This document shows, piece after piece, positions 19,176 to 28,010 of a DNA stretch of 64,000 nt; positions within the stretch are counted from its first letter, which is position 1; each line of letters starts with the position of its first letter. This DNA is from HK1 sp965220535 (GTDB taxonomy: Bacteria; Pseudomonadota; Gammaproteobacteria; HK1). The notes beneath the pieces are model-generated. The model did no database searches and was not told the DNA's origin. It worked only from the letters and a program-made list of their open reading frames with translations. The position numbers were made by a program, and so were the translations under genes. The stretch spans positions 558,001 to 622,000 of the forward strand of contig OZ244833.1 in assembly GCA_965220535.1 (NCBI GenBank). Direction: 5' to 3'.

Positions 19176-20003
19176 TCAATGCCCGGCTGTCGTCTGTTCG
19201 CCGACGATACGGCTATAGCCCAACATCGCTCGCATCTCGCTGCCTTGGTATCCCCCCCGCCGCAACAAATACAAATTGACTCGATAGCTGTTGTTATGGA
19301 CCGCGGCTCGAGAGACATCCGCCAGGGAGGGGTCCGAAGAAACCGGCTCCATCGGGGCGAGAGCCGCCTCGCTCTCGATCGTCGCCTCTTGCGTCGTCGC
19401 CGGGTAGGCCTTCGATGCCCCCGAAAGATCTTCGTAGCGGGTTTTCTTTGCCGAGGAAGGGATCATCTCGATCCCGAGGATGGCGACGATGGCAATCGAA
19501 GCCGCCAGCGCCGGTCCGGCGATCGACCTTGGGCGAAAAGGACTCGGGCTCCCGAGCGGATCCGAAGCCGGCGAGCGATCTTCGGGTTCGAGGGTCGACG
19601 GGGTCGATGGGGTCGCCGCGGGCGCGGGCGCCGAAGAAGCCGAGGAATGCGCCGGGGAGCGGCTGCGATAGACCGGTATCGGCGAGGCGAGAGTGTCCGT
19701 GCCCGGCAAGGAAGAGCGCCGACCCTCGACTTCGTCGCTCTTTCGCTCCTCGGCGGCTTCTCGATCGATTTCTCGCGCGACCCTCGCCGACAAAGAGTCG
19801 GGATCGCCCACGGCCGTTTGCGGCGAGCAGGGGGTGCCTCGAAGCGTATCCCCGATCAGGTGGAAATCGGCCCACTGACGACGCAGCGTCTCGTCTGCGA
19901 GCATGCGATCGACGAGCGCGGCACCCTCTCGGTGCGGGAGCTCATCGTCCATATATGCGCTGAGACGCTCCGGGATATCGGGTTGATCCTCGTATTTTTT
20001 CAT
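19176..20003 (-). CDS. rseA: Anti-sigma-E factor RseA/MucA
   Basis: This membrane anti-sigma factor holds RpoE inactive until envelope stress triggers its cleavage. The N-terminal sigma-binding domain is clear (ERLSAYMDDELPHREGAALV, then LRRQWADFHLIGDTLRG). A single membrane helix follows at about residues 161-181 (AGPALAASIAIVAILGIEM). A periplasmic part ends NSYRVNLYLLRRGGYQGSEM, resembling MucA. At 275 residues it is longer than MucA (194) because of a Ser/Pro/Ala-rich linker before the helix. The start lies six bases after the rpoE stop, so the two are co-translated. Confidence 0.92.
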   Translation of the reverse strand: MKKYEDQPDIPERLSAYMDDELPHREGAALVDRMLADETLRRQWADFHLIGDTLRGTPCSPQTAVGDPDSLSARVAREIDREAAEERKSDEVEGRRSSLPGTDTLASPIPVYRSRSPAHSSASSAPAPAATPSTPSTLEPEDRSPASDPLGSPSPFRPRSIAGPALAASIAIVAILGIEMIPSSAKKTRYEDLSGASKAYPATTQEATIESEAALAPMEPVSSDPSLADVSRAAVHNNSYRVNLYLLRRGGYQGSEMRAMLGYSRIVGEQTTAGH

Positions 20004-20009
20004 ACGCCT

Positions 20010-20708
20010 TCAGCCCCCTTTCGGTTTTCGCTTCCGCTCGAGGACCGGAGCGATATGCTCATGGATCCTGGTGCGGGCACGATATAAGCGAGATCGCACG
20101 ATATTCGGGGTGCAACCCATGACATGGCCGATCTCTTCATAGCTCAGCCCCTCGATCTCCCGCATGGTCGCGACCGCTTGAAGGTCGTCGGGTAGGGATT
20201 CGAAGGCTTCGATGATCGCTTGGCGAATTTCCTCGCCCTCCGCCAAATCCTCGGGGGTCTCGGAAATATCGAAGATCATCCATTCGGAGCCATCGTTCGA
20301 ATGATCGCCCTCCATCACCTCCGCTTCATGACAGACCCGACGCTTGCGCTTGATCTGACCTACCAGATAGGTCTTGGAGGTATTGGTCGCGATTCTGTAA
20401 ATCCAAGTGTGGAAAGCGCTCTCGCCGCGAAACCCGGCGAGCCCCCGCCAAGCGCGGACAAAAACCTCCTGCGTCACATCGAGAACTTCGGACGGGTCCT
20501 GAATATAGCGAGAAACGATATGAGCGACCCTGCGCTGATACCGAAGCACCAGCAAGTCGAACGCGCCTCGCTCCCCTTGTCGCGCTCGATGAGTCAGCTC
20601 TTGGTCCGATGCCTGATCGTTTTTCTCGGATATCGCGCCGCTCGGTCGCTCCGAAGGCAAAACCGGCGTGTCGGCATCGGCAGAAAAGCGAGAACGTTTC
20701 CTGTCCAT
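20010..20708 (-). CDS. rpoE: Extracytoplasmic-function sigma factor RpoE/AlgU
   Basis: This is the envelope-stress sigma factor. Region 2 contains FDLLVLRYQRRVAHIVSRY, DVTQEVFVRAWRGL and FHTWIYRIATNT. Region 4 contains LSYEEIGHVMGCTPNIVRSR. These match gammaproteobacterial RpoE closely. About 35 residues precede the usual N-terminus; the frame opens with GTG at 20714 and has ATG at 20708, which I use. It heads rpoE-rseA-rseB-degP, the standard module in which RseA and RseB restrain the sigma factor and DegP is an output. Confidence 0.94.
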   Translation of the reverse strand: MDRKRSRFSADADTPVLPSERPSGAISEKNDQASDQELTHRARQGERGAFDLLVLRYQRRVAHIVSRYIQDPSEVLDVTQEVFVRAWRGLAGFRGESAFHTWIYRIATNTSKTYLVGQIKRKRRVCHEAEVMEGDHSNDGSEWMIFDISETPEDLAEGEEIRQAIIEAFESLPDDLQAVATMREIEGLSYEEIGHVMGCTPNIVRSRLYRARTRIHEHIAPVLERKRKPKGG

Positions 20709-21043
20709 CCGCACTCCCGGTCATCGGTCATCTTTTCAGGGCAACGATTCTGCCGATTTCGTTTCCTCTCGATCCCCGAAAAAAACGATGCTTCGGGAAT
20801 CCCCTAAGGAGACGAAAATCGAGCAGGGCACGATTTCGACTGTCTCGTTTTGCGATTTCATTTCCCGCCGGCGCGAATCATCTTCACCGCTATCGCCGTT
20901 GCGATCTTCGCACACTTGCCAAGTTACACCTTTATCCAAGGGGGATGTCAAGAAATATCGCCTCTTTTGGTTGCCGGCGGCGGCGAGGACGACGAATTCG
21001 CATAGCGAACGAGAGCGATTGCCTGCGCCTGCGACTCGAGCTT
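20709..21043. other. Upstream region of rpoE, after the epmA end
   Basis: No gene is seen in this 335-bp gap. It should hold the promoter of the rpoE operon, and a possible sigma-E-type site is listed separately. The epmA stop lies at its far end. Confidence 0.5.
20899..20927 (-). promoter_or_regulatory. Possible sigma-E-dependent promoter of rpoE
   Basis: Read on the minus strand, GTAACTT is followed after 16 bases by TCGCAA. The first element fits the AACTT core of sigma-E -35 boxes well and the spacing is right. The -10 element is a poor match to TCTAA/TCTGA. RpoE genes usually control themselves this way, which is the main reason to list it. It lies about 190 bp before the rpoE start. 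Confidence 0.25.
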
Positions 21044-22033
21044 TCAGGCGATCTCCTGGGCAAAAGGAAGGACTCGATCCAAACGAGAATGCCCCTCGGC
21101 GAGCATCAGCAGTCGGTCGAAGCCCAAGGCGACCCCGGCGCAAGCGGGCAAGCCCGCTTGATGCGCCGCGATCAAACGCTCGTCCGGCTCCGGGGTCGGT
21201 CCCCGATCCGCATCGCGACACTCGCGTCGCCGCCGCTCGTATTCGGCCGACATTCTCCTTCGCAACTCGTCGGCATCGCGCAACTCATGATAGCCGTTGG
21301 CGATCTCGACTCCGTCGATATACAACTCGAAGCGCTCGGCGAGCGGCGGATTGCCCGCTCCCGTCTTGGCCAACGCCGCCTTGGAAGCGGGAAAATCGAG
21401 CACGAATGTCCGGCCGGCGCCGAGAGCGGGCTGCACCGCCTCGGCCAAGAGCCAATCAAGGCAGAGCTCCTTGTCGGCTTTTGCCCGGCGGCTGTCGAAG
21501 CCGTGGGCCCGACAAGCGTCATGCAGCGTATCGAGATCGGCAACGAAGGGATCCAAACCCGCGAAACGCCGAAAGGCCTCGCGATAATCCAACCTCGATG
21601 CGGGCTCGGATGATCCGACGAGGCGATCCAGCAAGGCCTCGACATCGTCCATCAGGCGATGGTGATCGAATCCGACGCGATACCACTCCAACATCGTGAA
21701 CTCGATATTGTGGTGGCGACCCCGCTCGCCATCGCGAAAAGCGCGGCTCACCTGGAAAATCGATCCGCTCCCCGCCGCCAGCAAACGCTTCATCGAAAAC
21801 TCGGGCGAACTTTGCAAATACCACAAACGCCCCGAACGATCGCTCGTATGCAGGCTCGATATCGCCGGATCGGTGACGGTGGTGGCGCAAAGTACCGGAG
21901 TATCGACTTCCAACACCCCCTGTTCGTCGAAATAGGAACGGATGGTGCGCAACCAACGCGCGCGCAAGCGCAGGGTATCGAGGCTCGCGCCCGGTCGCCA
22001 AGCCTCGCGCTCAGCCCTTGGCGCGCGAGACAT
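21044..22033 (-). CDS. epmA: EF-P (R)-beta-lysine ligase EpmA
   Basis: EpmA (PoxA/GenX) is a lysyl-tRNA synthetase paralogue that attaches beta-lysine to Lys34 of EF-P. The 329-residue protein keeps the class II synthetase core: motif 2 FRDGERGRHHNIEFTMLEWY and motif 3 GVALGFDRLLML. It lacks the anticodon-binding domain of LysS, as expected for EpmA. It begins inside the 3' end of efp (23-bp overlap), so enzyme and substrate are translationally coupled. The partner aminomutase EpmB is not in this window. Confidence 0.95.
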   Translation of the reverse strand: MSRAPRAEREAWRPGASLDTLRLRARWLRTIRSYFDEQGVLEVDTPVLCATTVTDPAISSLHTSDRSGRLWYLQSSPEFSMKRLLAAGSGSIFQVSRAFRDGERGRHHNIEFTMLEWYRVGFDHHRLMDDVEALLDRLVGSSEPASRLDYREAFRRFAGLDPFVADLDTLHDACRAHGFDSRRAKADKELCLDWLLAEAVQPALGAGRTFVLDFPASKAALAKTGAGNPPLAERFELYIDGVEIANGYHELRDADELRRRMSAEYERRRRECRDADRGPTPEPDERLIAAHQAGLPACAGVALGFDRLLMLAEGHSRLDRVLPFAQEIA

Positions 22034-22580
22034 ATTCGCCGATACGGGTATCGATCTTGACCGACTCTCCGACTTCGATGAACAGCGGCACCTTGATCAC
22101 CGCCCCGGTCTCGACGGTGGCCGGTTTGGTCGCCCCGCTGGCGGTATCGCCGCGCAAGCCGGGGTCGGTCTCGGTGATCTCGAGGGTGACGAAATTGGGC
22201 GGCGTAACCGCGATCGGGGAGCCGTTCCATAGGGTGATGGTGCAGATATCCTGCTCCTTGAGCCAGCGGGCGGCATCCCCCACCGTATCGGCATCCGCGG
22301 CGTGCTGCTCGAAGTTCTCGGCATGCATGAAGTGGTACATCTCGCCGTCGCTGTAGAGATATTGGAGTTCGAGCTCCAGAACATCCGCCGCTTCCACCGA
22401 CTCCCCCGACTTGAAAGTGCGTTCGATCACGCGGCCGGTTTTGAGGTTGCGAAAGCGGGTGCGTACGAAAGCCTGGCCTTTGCCGGGCTTTACGAACTCG
22501 TTTTCGATGATCGAGCACGGATCTCCGTCGATCATCAATTTCGCTCCCGCTCGAAACTCGTTGGTGTTGATATTCGGCAT
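22011..22580 (-). CDS. efp: Elongation factor P
   Basis: EF-P rescues ribosomes stalled on polyproline stretches. The 189-residue product has the three-domain tRNA-mimic layout, and the modification loop VKPGKGQAF carries Lys34 at the tip, the residue modified by EpmA. This is relevant here because RNase E and the giant repeat protein in the window both contain long proline-rich tracts. It overlaps epmA downstream by 23 bp and lies 119 bp after parC. Confidence 0.97.
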   Translation of the reverse strand: MPNINTNEFRAGAKLMIDGDPCSIIENEFVKPGKGQAFVRTRFRNLKTGRVIERTFKSGESVEAADVLELELQYLYSDGEMYHFMHAENFEQHAADADTVGDAARWLKEQDICTITLWNGSPIAVTPPNFVTLEITETDPGLRGDTASGATKPATVETGAVIKVPLFIEVGESVKIDTRIGEYVSRAKG

Positions 22581-22699
22581 CGATCCCTATCCCCGGAAAA
22601 GGTGGAAAGACTTGGACTCGAACCCCGAAGCGCGACACCGGTGTTCGACCGAAGGCCAAGCGAATATCGCCTTCGAAAAAGTCCGTGATCCGACTCGAC

Positions 22700-24964
22700 T
22701 CACTCGACCTCCAGCGCACTGGCGCGCTGGAAACCCTTCGGCAAGCGCTTTCCGCGCCGTCCTCGTTCGCAAAGATAGGCATCGAGATCGCTACCCCGAA
22801 GACGCAGATGACGCTTGCCCGCGCGCACGATCAAGACGGCGTTCGACGCAAGGGTCGTCATCGCCACCACGAAGTCCTCGCGCGCTTTGACCCGCGCCGG
22901 GGGTATTTGCAACACTCGAACGCCCCTTCCTCGTCCCAAACGCGGCAACTCCTCCAACGAACCGAGCAGCAACAGATTTCCCTCGCGGCCTAGCATCGCC
23001 AAGCGATCGGTGGCCGCATCCTCGATCGCCGCCGGGGGCAGGACCCGGGCTCCGGGCGGCAGAGAAAGACAGGCTTTGCCGGCTCGGGTGCGCGACCATA
23101 ATGCATCCATCCTGACGATGAAGGCATAGCCCGCATCGCTCGCGATGACGTACCGGGCATCCGCCTCCCCCATCAACACCCCTTCGAACGATGCCCCGGC
23201 CGGGGGGCTGACACGGGCCGCCAGCGGCTCGCCCTGTCCGCGGGCGGAAGCGAGGGAATGCGAGGGAATGCAATACGCGCGACCGGTCGAATCGAGAAAA
23301 ACCGCCGGCTGATTGCTCCGCCCGCGGGCCATCGCCAGATATCCGTCGCCCGATTTATAGCTCAAAGCCCGAGGGTCGATCTCGTGTCCCTTGGCCGCCC
23401 GCACCCACCCTCCTTGCGAGAGGATCACGCTGACGGTCTCGACCGGATTCAAATCCATCTCCCCGAAAGCCTGCGCCGCCTCGCGCTCGACGATGGGCGA
23501 GCGTCGGTCGTCGCCGTATTCGGCGGCATCGGCAAGGATCTCCTTGCGTACCGCCTTCGCGATGCGAGCCCGGGTCTCGATGGTCTTTTCGAGGCCGTCG
23601 CGCTCGATCCGCAGCGCATCCTGCTCGGCCCGGATTTTTATCTCCTCCAAGCGCGCGAGGCTGCGCAAGCGGAGATTGAGGATCGCTTGGACTTGGATAT
23701 CATCGAGACCGAAACGCCGCATCAAAACCGGTCCTGGCTGATCCTCTTGGCGGATGATGGCGATGACCTCGTCGATATCGAGAAAAGCGATCAGCAGCCC
23801 GTCGAGGATCCGCAACCGCTCGCGCACCCGAGCGAGGCGGTATTCGATCCGACGACGAAGGGTGGCGATACGGTGTTTGAGCCACTCGGAAAGTATCGTC
23901 CTTAGATCCGCCGAGCGCGGCCGACCGTCTCGCCCGATCAACGTCATGTTGACGCGATAGCTGCGCTCGAGATCGGTGGTCGCAAAGAGATGCGACATCA
24001 AACGCTCGGCGTCGATCCGCTTGGAGCGGGGGATGATCACCAACCGAGTCGGGTTCTCATGATCCGATTCGTCTCGCAAGTCATCGACCATCGGCAATTT
24101 CTTCGCCAGCATCTGCTGGGCGATCTGCTCGAGGACCCTCCCGCCCGAGACCTGATAAGGCAAAGCCTTGATCACGATCGCCCCGTCTTCGAGTTCGTAA
24201 ATCGCCCGCACCCGCACGCTGCCCGAACCGCTCTCGTAAATCGCCGCCAGTTCTGCCGGGGGGGTCACGATTTCGGCCGCCGTCGGAAAATCGGGGCCCG
24301 GAAGACAAGCCAGAAGATCCTCGGTCCGTGCCCGCGGCCGCTCCAATAAATGCACGCAGGCGGCGGCGATCTCGCGCAGATTATGGGGAGGGATATCGGT
24401 CGCCATCCCGACCGCGATCCCCGCGGCGCCGTTGAGCAATACGTGGGGCAATCGCGCCGGGAGGAGGATCGGCTCTTGCAAAGTGCCGTCGAAGTTCGCG
24501 ACCCAATCCACCGTTCCTTCGTGCAGTTCCGAAAGCAGGATGCGGGCGAAGGGGGTCAATCTCGCTTCGGTATAGCGCATCGCGGCGAAGGATTTGGGAT
24601 CGTCCGCACTCCCCCAATTGCCCTGGCCGTCGATCAGCGGATAACGAAAAGCGAAGGGCTGGGCCATCAACACCATCGCTTCGTAGCAAGCGCTCTCGCC
24701 GTGAGGATGGAATTTCCCCAACACATCGCCGACGGTGCGCGCGGATTTCTTGAACTTCGCCTCGCCGCCGAGCCCCAACTCCGACATCGCGTAGATGATC
24801 CGCCTTTGCACCGGCTTCAAACCGTCGCCGAGATGCGGCAAGGCGCGGTCCAAAATGACATACATCGAATAATCGAGGTAGGCCTTCTCCGCGAATTCCT
24901 TGAGCGGGCGACTCTCCCCTTCGTGAAAGAAGGGCTCGTCGGCGGTCAACAGGTCTTGTTCCAT
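22700..24964 (-). CDS. parC: DNA topoisomerase IV subunit A
   Basis: ParC is the breakage-reunion subunit that decatenates daughter chromosomes. The protein has 754 residues, like E. coli ParC (752). The active-site tyrosine is Tyr131 in AAMRYTEARL. The quinolone-determining region reads GKFHPHGESACYEAMV, with Ser91 and Glu95 matching the drug-sensitive Ser80 and Glu84 of E. coli. The C-terminal half has the short beta-pinwheel of ParC rather than the GyrA box. parE lies 55 bp upstream on the same strand, so the two subunits are made together. Confidence 0.96.
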   Translation of the reverse strand: MEQDLLTADEPFFHEGESRPLKEFAEKAYLDYSMYVILDRALPHLGDGLKPVQRRIIYAMSELGLGGEAKFKKSARTVGDVLGKFHPHGESACYEAMVLMAQPFAFRYPLIDGQGNWGSADDPKSFAAMRYTEARLTPFARILLSELHEGTVDWVANFDGTLQEPILLPARLPHVLLNGAAGIAVGMATDIPPHNLREIAAACVHLLERPRARTEDLLACLPGPDFPTAAEIVTPPAELAAIYESGSGSVRVRAIYELEDGAIVIKALPYQVSGGRVLEQIAQQMLAKKLPMVDDLRDESDHENPTRLVIIPRSKRIDAERLMSHLFATTDLERSYRVNMTLIGRDGRPRSADLRTILSEWLKHRIATLRRRIEYRLARVRERLRILDGLLIAFLDIDEVIAIIRQEDQPGPVLMRRFGLDDIQVQAILNLRLRSLARLEEIKIRAEQDALRIERDGLEKTIETRARIAKAVRKEILADAAEYGDDRRSPIVEREAAQAFGEMDLNPVETVSVILSQGGWVRAAKGHEIDPRALSYKSGDGYLAMARGRSNQPAVFLDSTGRAYCIPSHSLASARGQGEPLAARVSPPAGASFEGVLMGEADARYVIASDAGYAFIVRMDALWSRTRAGKACLSLPPGARVLPPAAIEDAATDRLAMLGREGNLLLLGSLEELPRLGRGRGVRVLQIPPARVKAREDFVVAMTTLASNAVLIVRAGKRHLRLRGSDLDAYLCERGRRGKRLPKGFQRASALEVE

Positions 24965-25019
24965 GGGCCGGTCTTTATGCGCTCGATCGCTTCGGGGTAC
25001 GAGGGAAAAACGCTTCGTT

Positions 25020-27167
25020 TCAAAGATCGAGGGAAAGTTCGCGGGATCGGCTTTTGGCCGGGGTCGCGGCCGGGGTGGCTACCGGCGATCGAAGGCGGGG
25101 GGATTTCGAAGGCCGGGGCTCGGCGCTCGATGCCTCTTCGGCGGCCTCCTCGACTCCCCCTTCTTTTGCCGGTGATCTCCTTCCCTTGGCTTCCTTTGCC
25201 GCAAGAGGGCTTGCGTCATCGTCGTTCGGATCTCGATCGGCTTCGATCGGAAGCGAGTCGTCGGCCCCCGTCAGTTGCGGAAGATCGGCGAGATTGCCGC
25301 TTTGCGACAACCAGGCCCGCCGGTCGGCGGCGCGCTTTTTCGCGAGCAGACGATCGAGGACTTCGCCGGTATCGTCGTCGGGGGCGATCGTGAGCCTGAC
25401 CAGCCGCCGAGTCCCGGGGGCGATCGTGGTCTCGCGCAGCTGCAAGGGATTCATCTCTCCCAAGCCCTTGAAGCGCTGGATACCGACCTTGCCTTTTCGC
25501 TTCTGCGCCGCGATGCGGTCCAACACGACTTGGCGCTCGTCATCGTCCAAAGCGTAGAAAACATCGTTGCCGACATCGATTCGATAAAGCGGCGGCATCG
25601 CGACGAAGATGCGCCCGTTTTCGACCAATGCCGGGAAATGACGCAAAAAGAGTGCACAGAGCAAGGTGGCGATATGCGCTCCGTCGGAGTCGGCATCGGC
25701 GAGGATGCAGATCCTGCCGTAGCGCAGATTGCCGAGATCTTCGGAACCCGGATCGACCCCGATCGCGGTGGCGATATCGCTCACTTCTTGGGAGGAGAGG
25801 ACTTCCCTCGGATCGACCTCCCAAGTATTGAGGATCTTGCCCCGCAGCGGCATCACCGCTTGGAAGCGTCGATCTCGGGCCTGTTTGGCCGAGCCCCCGG
25901 CGGAATCCCCCTCCACCAAAAAGAGCTCGGTGCGGGCGAGGTCCTGCGAGCTGCAATCGGCCAGCTTCCCGGGCAAGGCGGGACCGGAGGCGATCTTCTT
26001 GCGCTGCACCCGGCGCGCGCTGCGCATCCTCTCTTGGGCGCGGGCGATGGCGATCTCGGCGATCCGATCGCCGAGATCGGGGTTCTTTCCCAACCAAAGG
26101 GCGAACTGATCCCGACTCACGCCGGCAACGACGGCGGTGCATTCCCTCGAGGAAAGACGCTCCTTGGTCTGGCCGGTGAACTGCGGTTCGTTCATTTTCA
26201 CCGAGAGCACGTAGCGACAATGCTCCCAGAGATCCTCCGGAGCGAGTTTCAAGCCGCGCGGAAGCAAAGAGCGGAATTCGCAATATTCGCGCAAGGCTTC
26301 GAGCAGACCTGCGCGAAAACCGTTGACGTGGGTCCCCCCGGCGGGGGTCGGGATCAAGTTGACGTAGCTTTCGGTCGGGCCCTCTCCCCCTTCGGGGAGC
26401 CAAAGCGCGGCCCAATCCACCGCCTCGCCTTCGCTTTCGCGAGCGCCCTCGAAAGGGGGATCGGGAAGGAAAACGGCGCCTTCCTCCAAAGCGGCGGCGA
26501 GGTAGACGCCCAAGCCTTGGTCGTAATGCCATTCGTGGCGCTCGCCGCTGCTCTCGTCCGCCAAGGAAACCCTAAGACCCGGACACAATACCGCTTTGGC
26601 GCGCAAGGCATGGACAAGCCGCGAAAAAGAGAATTTCGGGGTATCGAAATAGCGCTCGTGCGGCCAAAAACGAATGCGGGTGCCGGTTTTGCCGCGCGCG
26701 ATCGGGCCTTGTTCCGCCAGGGGCGCGCTCTTCTCGCCCTCTTGGAAGAACATCGCATATTCCTTCGCATCCCGCCGCACCCGCACCTCGAGGCGACTCG
26801 ACAGGGCGTTGACCACCGACACCCCCACTCCGTGCAATCCGCCGGAAAAACGGTAGGTCTTCGAGGAAAATTTCCCCCCGGCATGCAAGCGGGTGAGGAT
26901 CAACTCGACGCCCGGGATCCCCTCCTCGGGATGCAGATCCACCGGCATGCCGCGCCCGTCGTCCTCGACGCTGAGCGAAGCGTCTTCGTGCACGATGACA
27001 TCGACCCGGGAGGCATAACCGGCAAGCGCCTCGTCGACGCTGTTGTCGATGACTTCCAAGGCGAGGTGATCGGGGCGCGAAGTATCGGTATACATCCCGG
27101 GACGTTTGCGTACCGGGTCGAGCCCCGCGAGAACCTCGATCGAGGCGGCATCGTAATCGGCGGTCAT
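25020..27167 (-). CDS. parE: DNA topoisomerase IV subunit B
   Basis: ParE is the ATPase subunit of topoisomerase IV. GHKL motifs are intact: EVIDNSVDEALAG, DDGRGMPVD and GGLHGVGVSVVNALS. The TOPRIM domain has FLVEGDSAGGSAKQARD and DADSDGAHI, and the ParE-type sequence RFQAVMPLRGKILNTWEVD. At 715 residues it is about 85 longer than E. coli ParE; the extra is a C-terminal Ser/Ala/Glu/Lys-rich tail after about residue 630 with no visible domain. It precedes parC. Confidence 0.96.
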   Translation of the reverse strand: MTADYDAASIEVLAGLDPVRKRPGMYTDTSRPDHLALEVIDNSVDEALAGYASRVDVIVHEDASLSVEDDGRGMPVDLHPEEGIPGVELILTRLHAGGKFSSKTYRFSGGLHGVGVSVVNALSSRLEVRVRRDAKEYAMFFQEGEKSAPLAEQGPIARGKTGTRIRFWPHERYFDTPKFSFSRLVHALRAKAVLCPGLRVSLADESSGERHEWHYDQGLGVYLAAALEEGAVFLPDPPFEGARESEGEAVDWAALWLPEGGEGPTESYVNLIPTPAGGTHVNGFRAGLLEALREYCEFRSLLPRGLKLAPEDLWEHCRYVLSVKMNEPQFTGQTKERLSSRECTAVVAGVSRDQFALWLGKNPDLGDRIAEIAIARAQERMRSARRVQRKKIASGPALPGKLADCSSQDLARTELFLVEGDSAGGSAKQARDRRFQAVMPLRGKILNTWEVDPREVLSSQEVSDIATAIGVDPGSEDLGNLRYGRICILADADSDGAHIATLLCALFLRHFPALVENGRIFVAMPPLYRIDVGNDVFYALDDDERQVVLDRIAAQKRKGKVGIQRFKGLGEMNPLQLRETTIAPGTRRLVRLTIAPDDDTGEVLDRLLAKKRAADRRAWLSQSGNLADLPQLTGADDSLPIEADRDPNDDDASPLAAKEAKGRRSPAKEGGVEEAAEEASSAEPRPSKSPRLRSPVATPAATPAKSRSRELSLDL

Positions 27168-27278
27168 TGAAAAATGCGAACCCTGGTCAACGAATCGTCT
27201 TTATGGATATCGAAAAAGCCTTCGCCGAGCGCAAGGCGTACGCTCGATCCGCGAATCATAAGGGAAAGCCGAGGGAAA

Positions 27279-27302
27279 TTCGCCCGCTTCTAAGCGGGCG
27301 AA
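27279..27302 (-). terminator. Hairpin terminator after the DUF3501 gene
   Basis: A perfect 11-bp stem with a two-base loop (TTCGCCCGCTT, loop, AAGCGGGCGAA) lies about 20 bp after the stop of the DUF3501 gene. On the minus strand the stem is followed by only a short T-tract; on the plus strand a six-T run follows after GAGGG. It probably ends the rubrerythrin operon before parE begins. Confidence 0.6.
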
Positions 27303-27321
27303 GAGGGTTTTTTCCAGTATC

Positions 27322-27912
27322 TCATCTTAAATCCGCGCCCAAAGCATCGCGCGATTGCGCGCTTAGCGGCCGCTCGACACGATAGGCATCGTGATCGATG
27401 CCGATGCGCACCTCGCCTTGCGAGCGAAAAGCCTGTCGCACTTCGAGCGGCAGTTCGAAGCGCAGGAAATGGACCGCCGAGGTCTTCTCGTCGGTGGCGC
27501 GATCGAGATCCTCGTCGGCGATCGCGAAGACCCGTACCGGGCCGCTTGCCGCATCGGCCTCGATCCAAACCCGAGCTTCGACCCCGACGAGCCGCGCCAG
27601 CATTCGCCGACGCTCGTCGGAATCGTCGTATTCGATCATGAAAGTGGCTTTCAGGTTCTCGCCGTCGGGGATCAAGGGGTTGTAGGCGGCAAGCTCCTCC
27701 TCGATCGCCTCGGCTTCGAAGATCCGCTCGACCCGCAGCATCTCCTGGATCTGATAGTGGACGGTCAGGCGATCTTCGAAATACAACGTGGCGTTCTCCC
27801 CGAGCGCCACCTGACGAGCTCGCTTGTGGGCGAGAACCCGATCGCGAAATTCGCCGCGACGCGTGTGGTATTCCTCCAACGAGAAAAGATCGGCGAGAGC
27901 GAGCTTGTCCAT
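27322..27912 (-). CDS. DUF3501 family protein
   Basis: The 196-residue product starts MDKLALADLFSLEEYHTRRG and contains YFEDRLTVHYQIQEMLRVER, features I recognise from the DUF3501 family. No biochemical role is established that I know. Members typically sit beside a GlpC-like Fe-S protein and a rubrerythrin, exactly as here. It is acidic, has no cysteines and no membrane segment, so it is a cytoplasmic partner rather than a metal-cluster protein. It is the last gene of the set, 98 bp after the Fe-S gene, and that gap contains a 14-bp tandem repeat (27934-27968). Confidence 0.82.
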   Translation of the reverse strand: MDKLALADLFSLEEYHTRRGEFRDRVLAHKRARQVALGENATLYFEDRLTVHYQIQEMLRVERIFEAEAIEEELAAYNPLIPDGENLKATFMIEYDDSDERRRMLARLVGVEARVWIEADAASGPVRVFAIADEDLDRATDEKTSAVHFLRFELPLEVRQAFRSQGEVRIGIDHDAYRVERPLSAQSRDALGADLR

Positions 27913-28010
27913 CGAAACGATGCCTCTTCGTTATTGCGAAATCGTCGTTGCGAAATCGTCGTTGCGAAACATCGGGCGGGCGCAAGAATCCGGCTTCGGA
28001 TGCCCGGCTT

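Noticed and set aside
22600..22650. tRNA-like T-arm sequence (GGTTCGAGTCC on the minus strand) between efp and parC
   Set aside because: The flanking bases do not form the T-stem or an acceptor stem, and no anticodon arm is present.
22950..24964. Reading parC as gyrA
   Set aside because: The C-terminal domain lacks the GyrA box, the length fits ParC, and it is paired with a ParE-type B subunit.
24350..27170. Long plus-strand frames over parC and parE
   Set aside because: Antisense to well-conserved topoisomerase IV genes.
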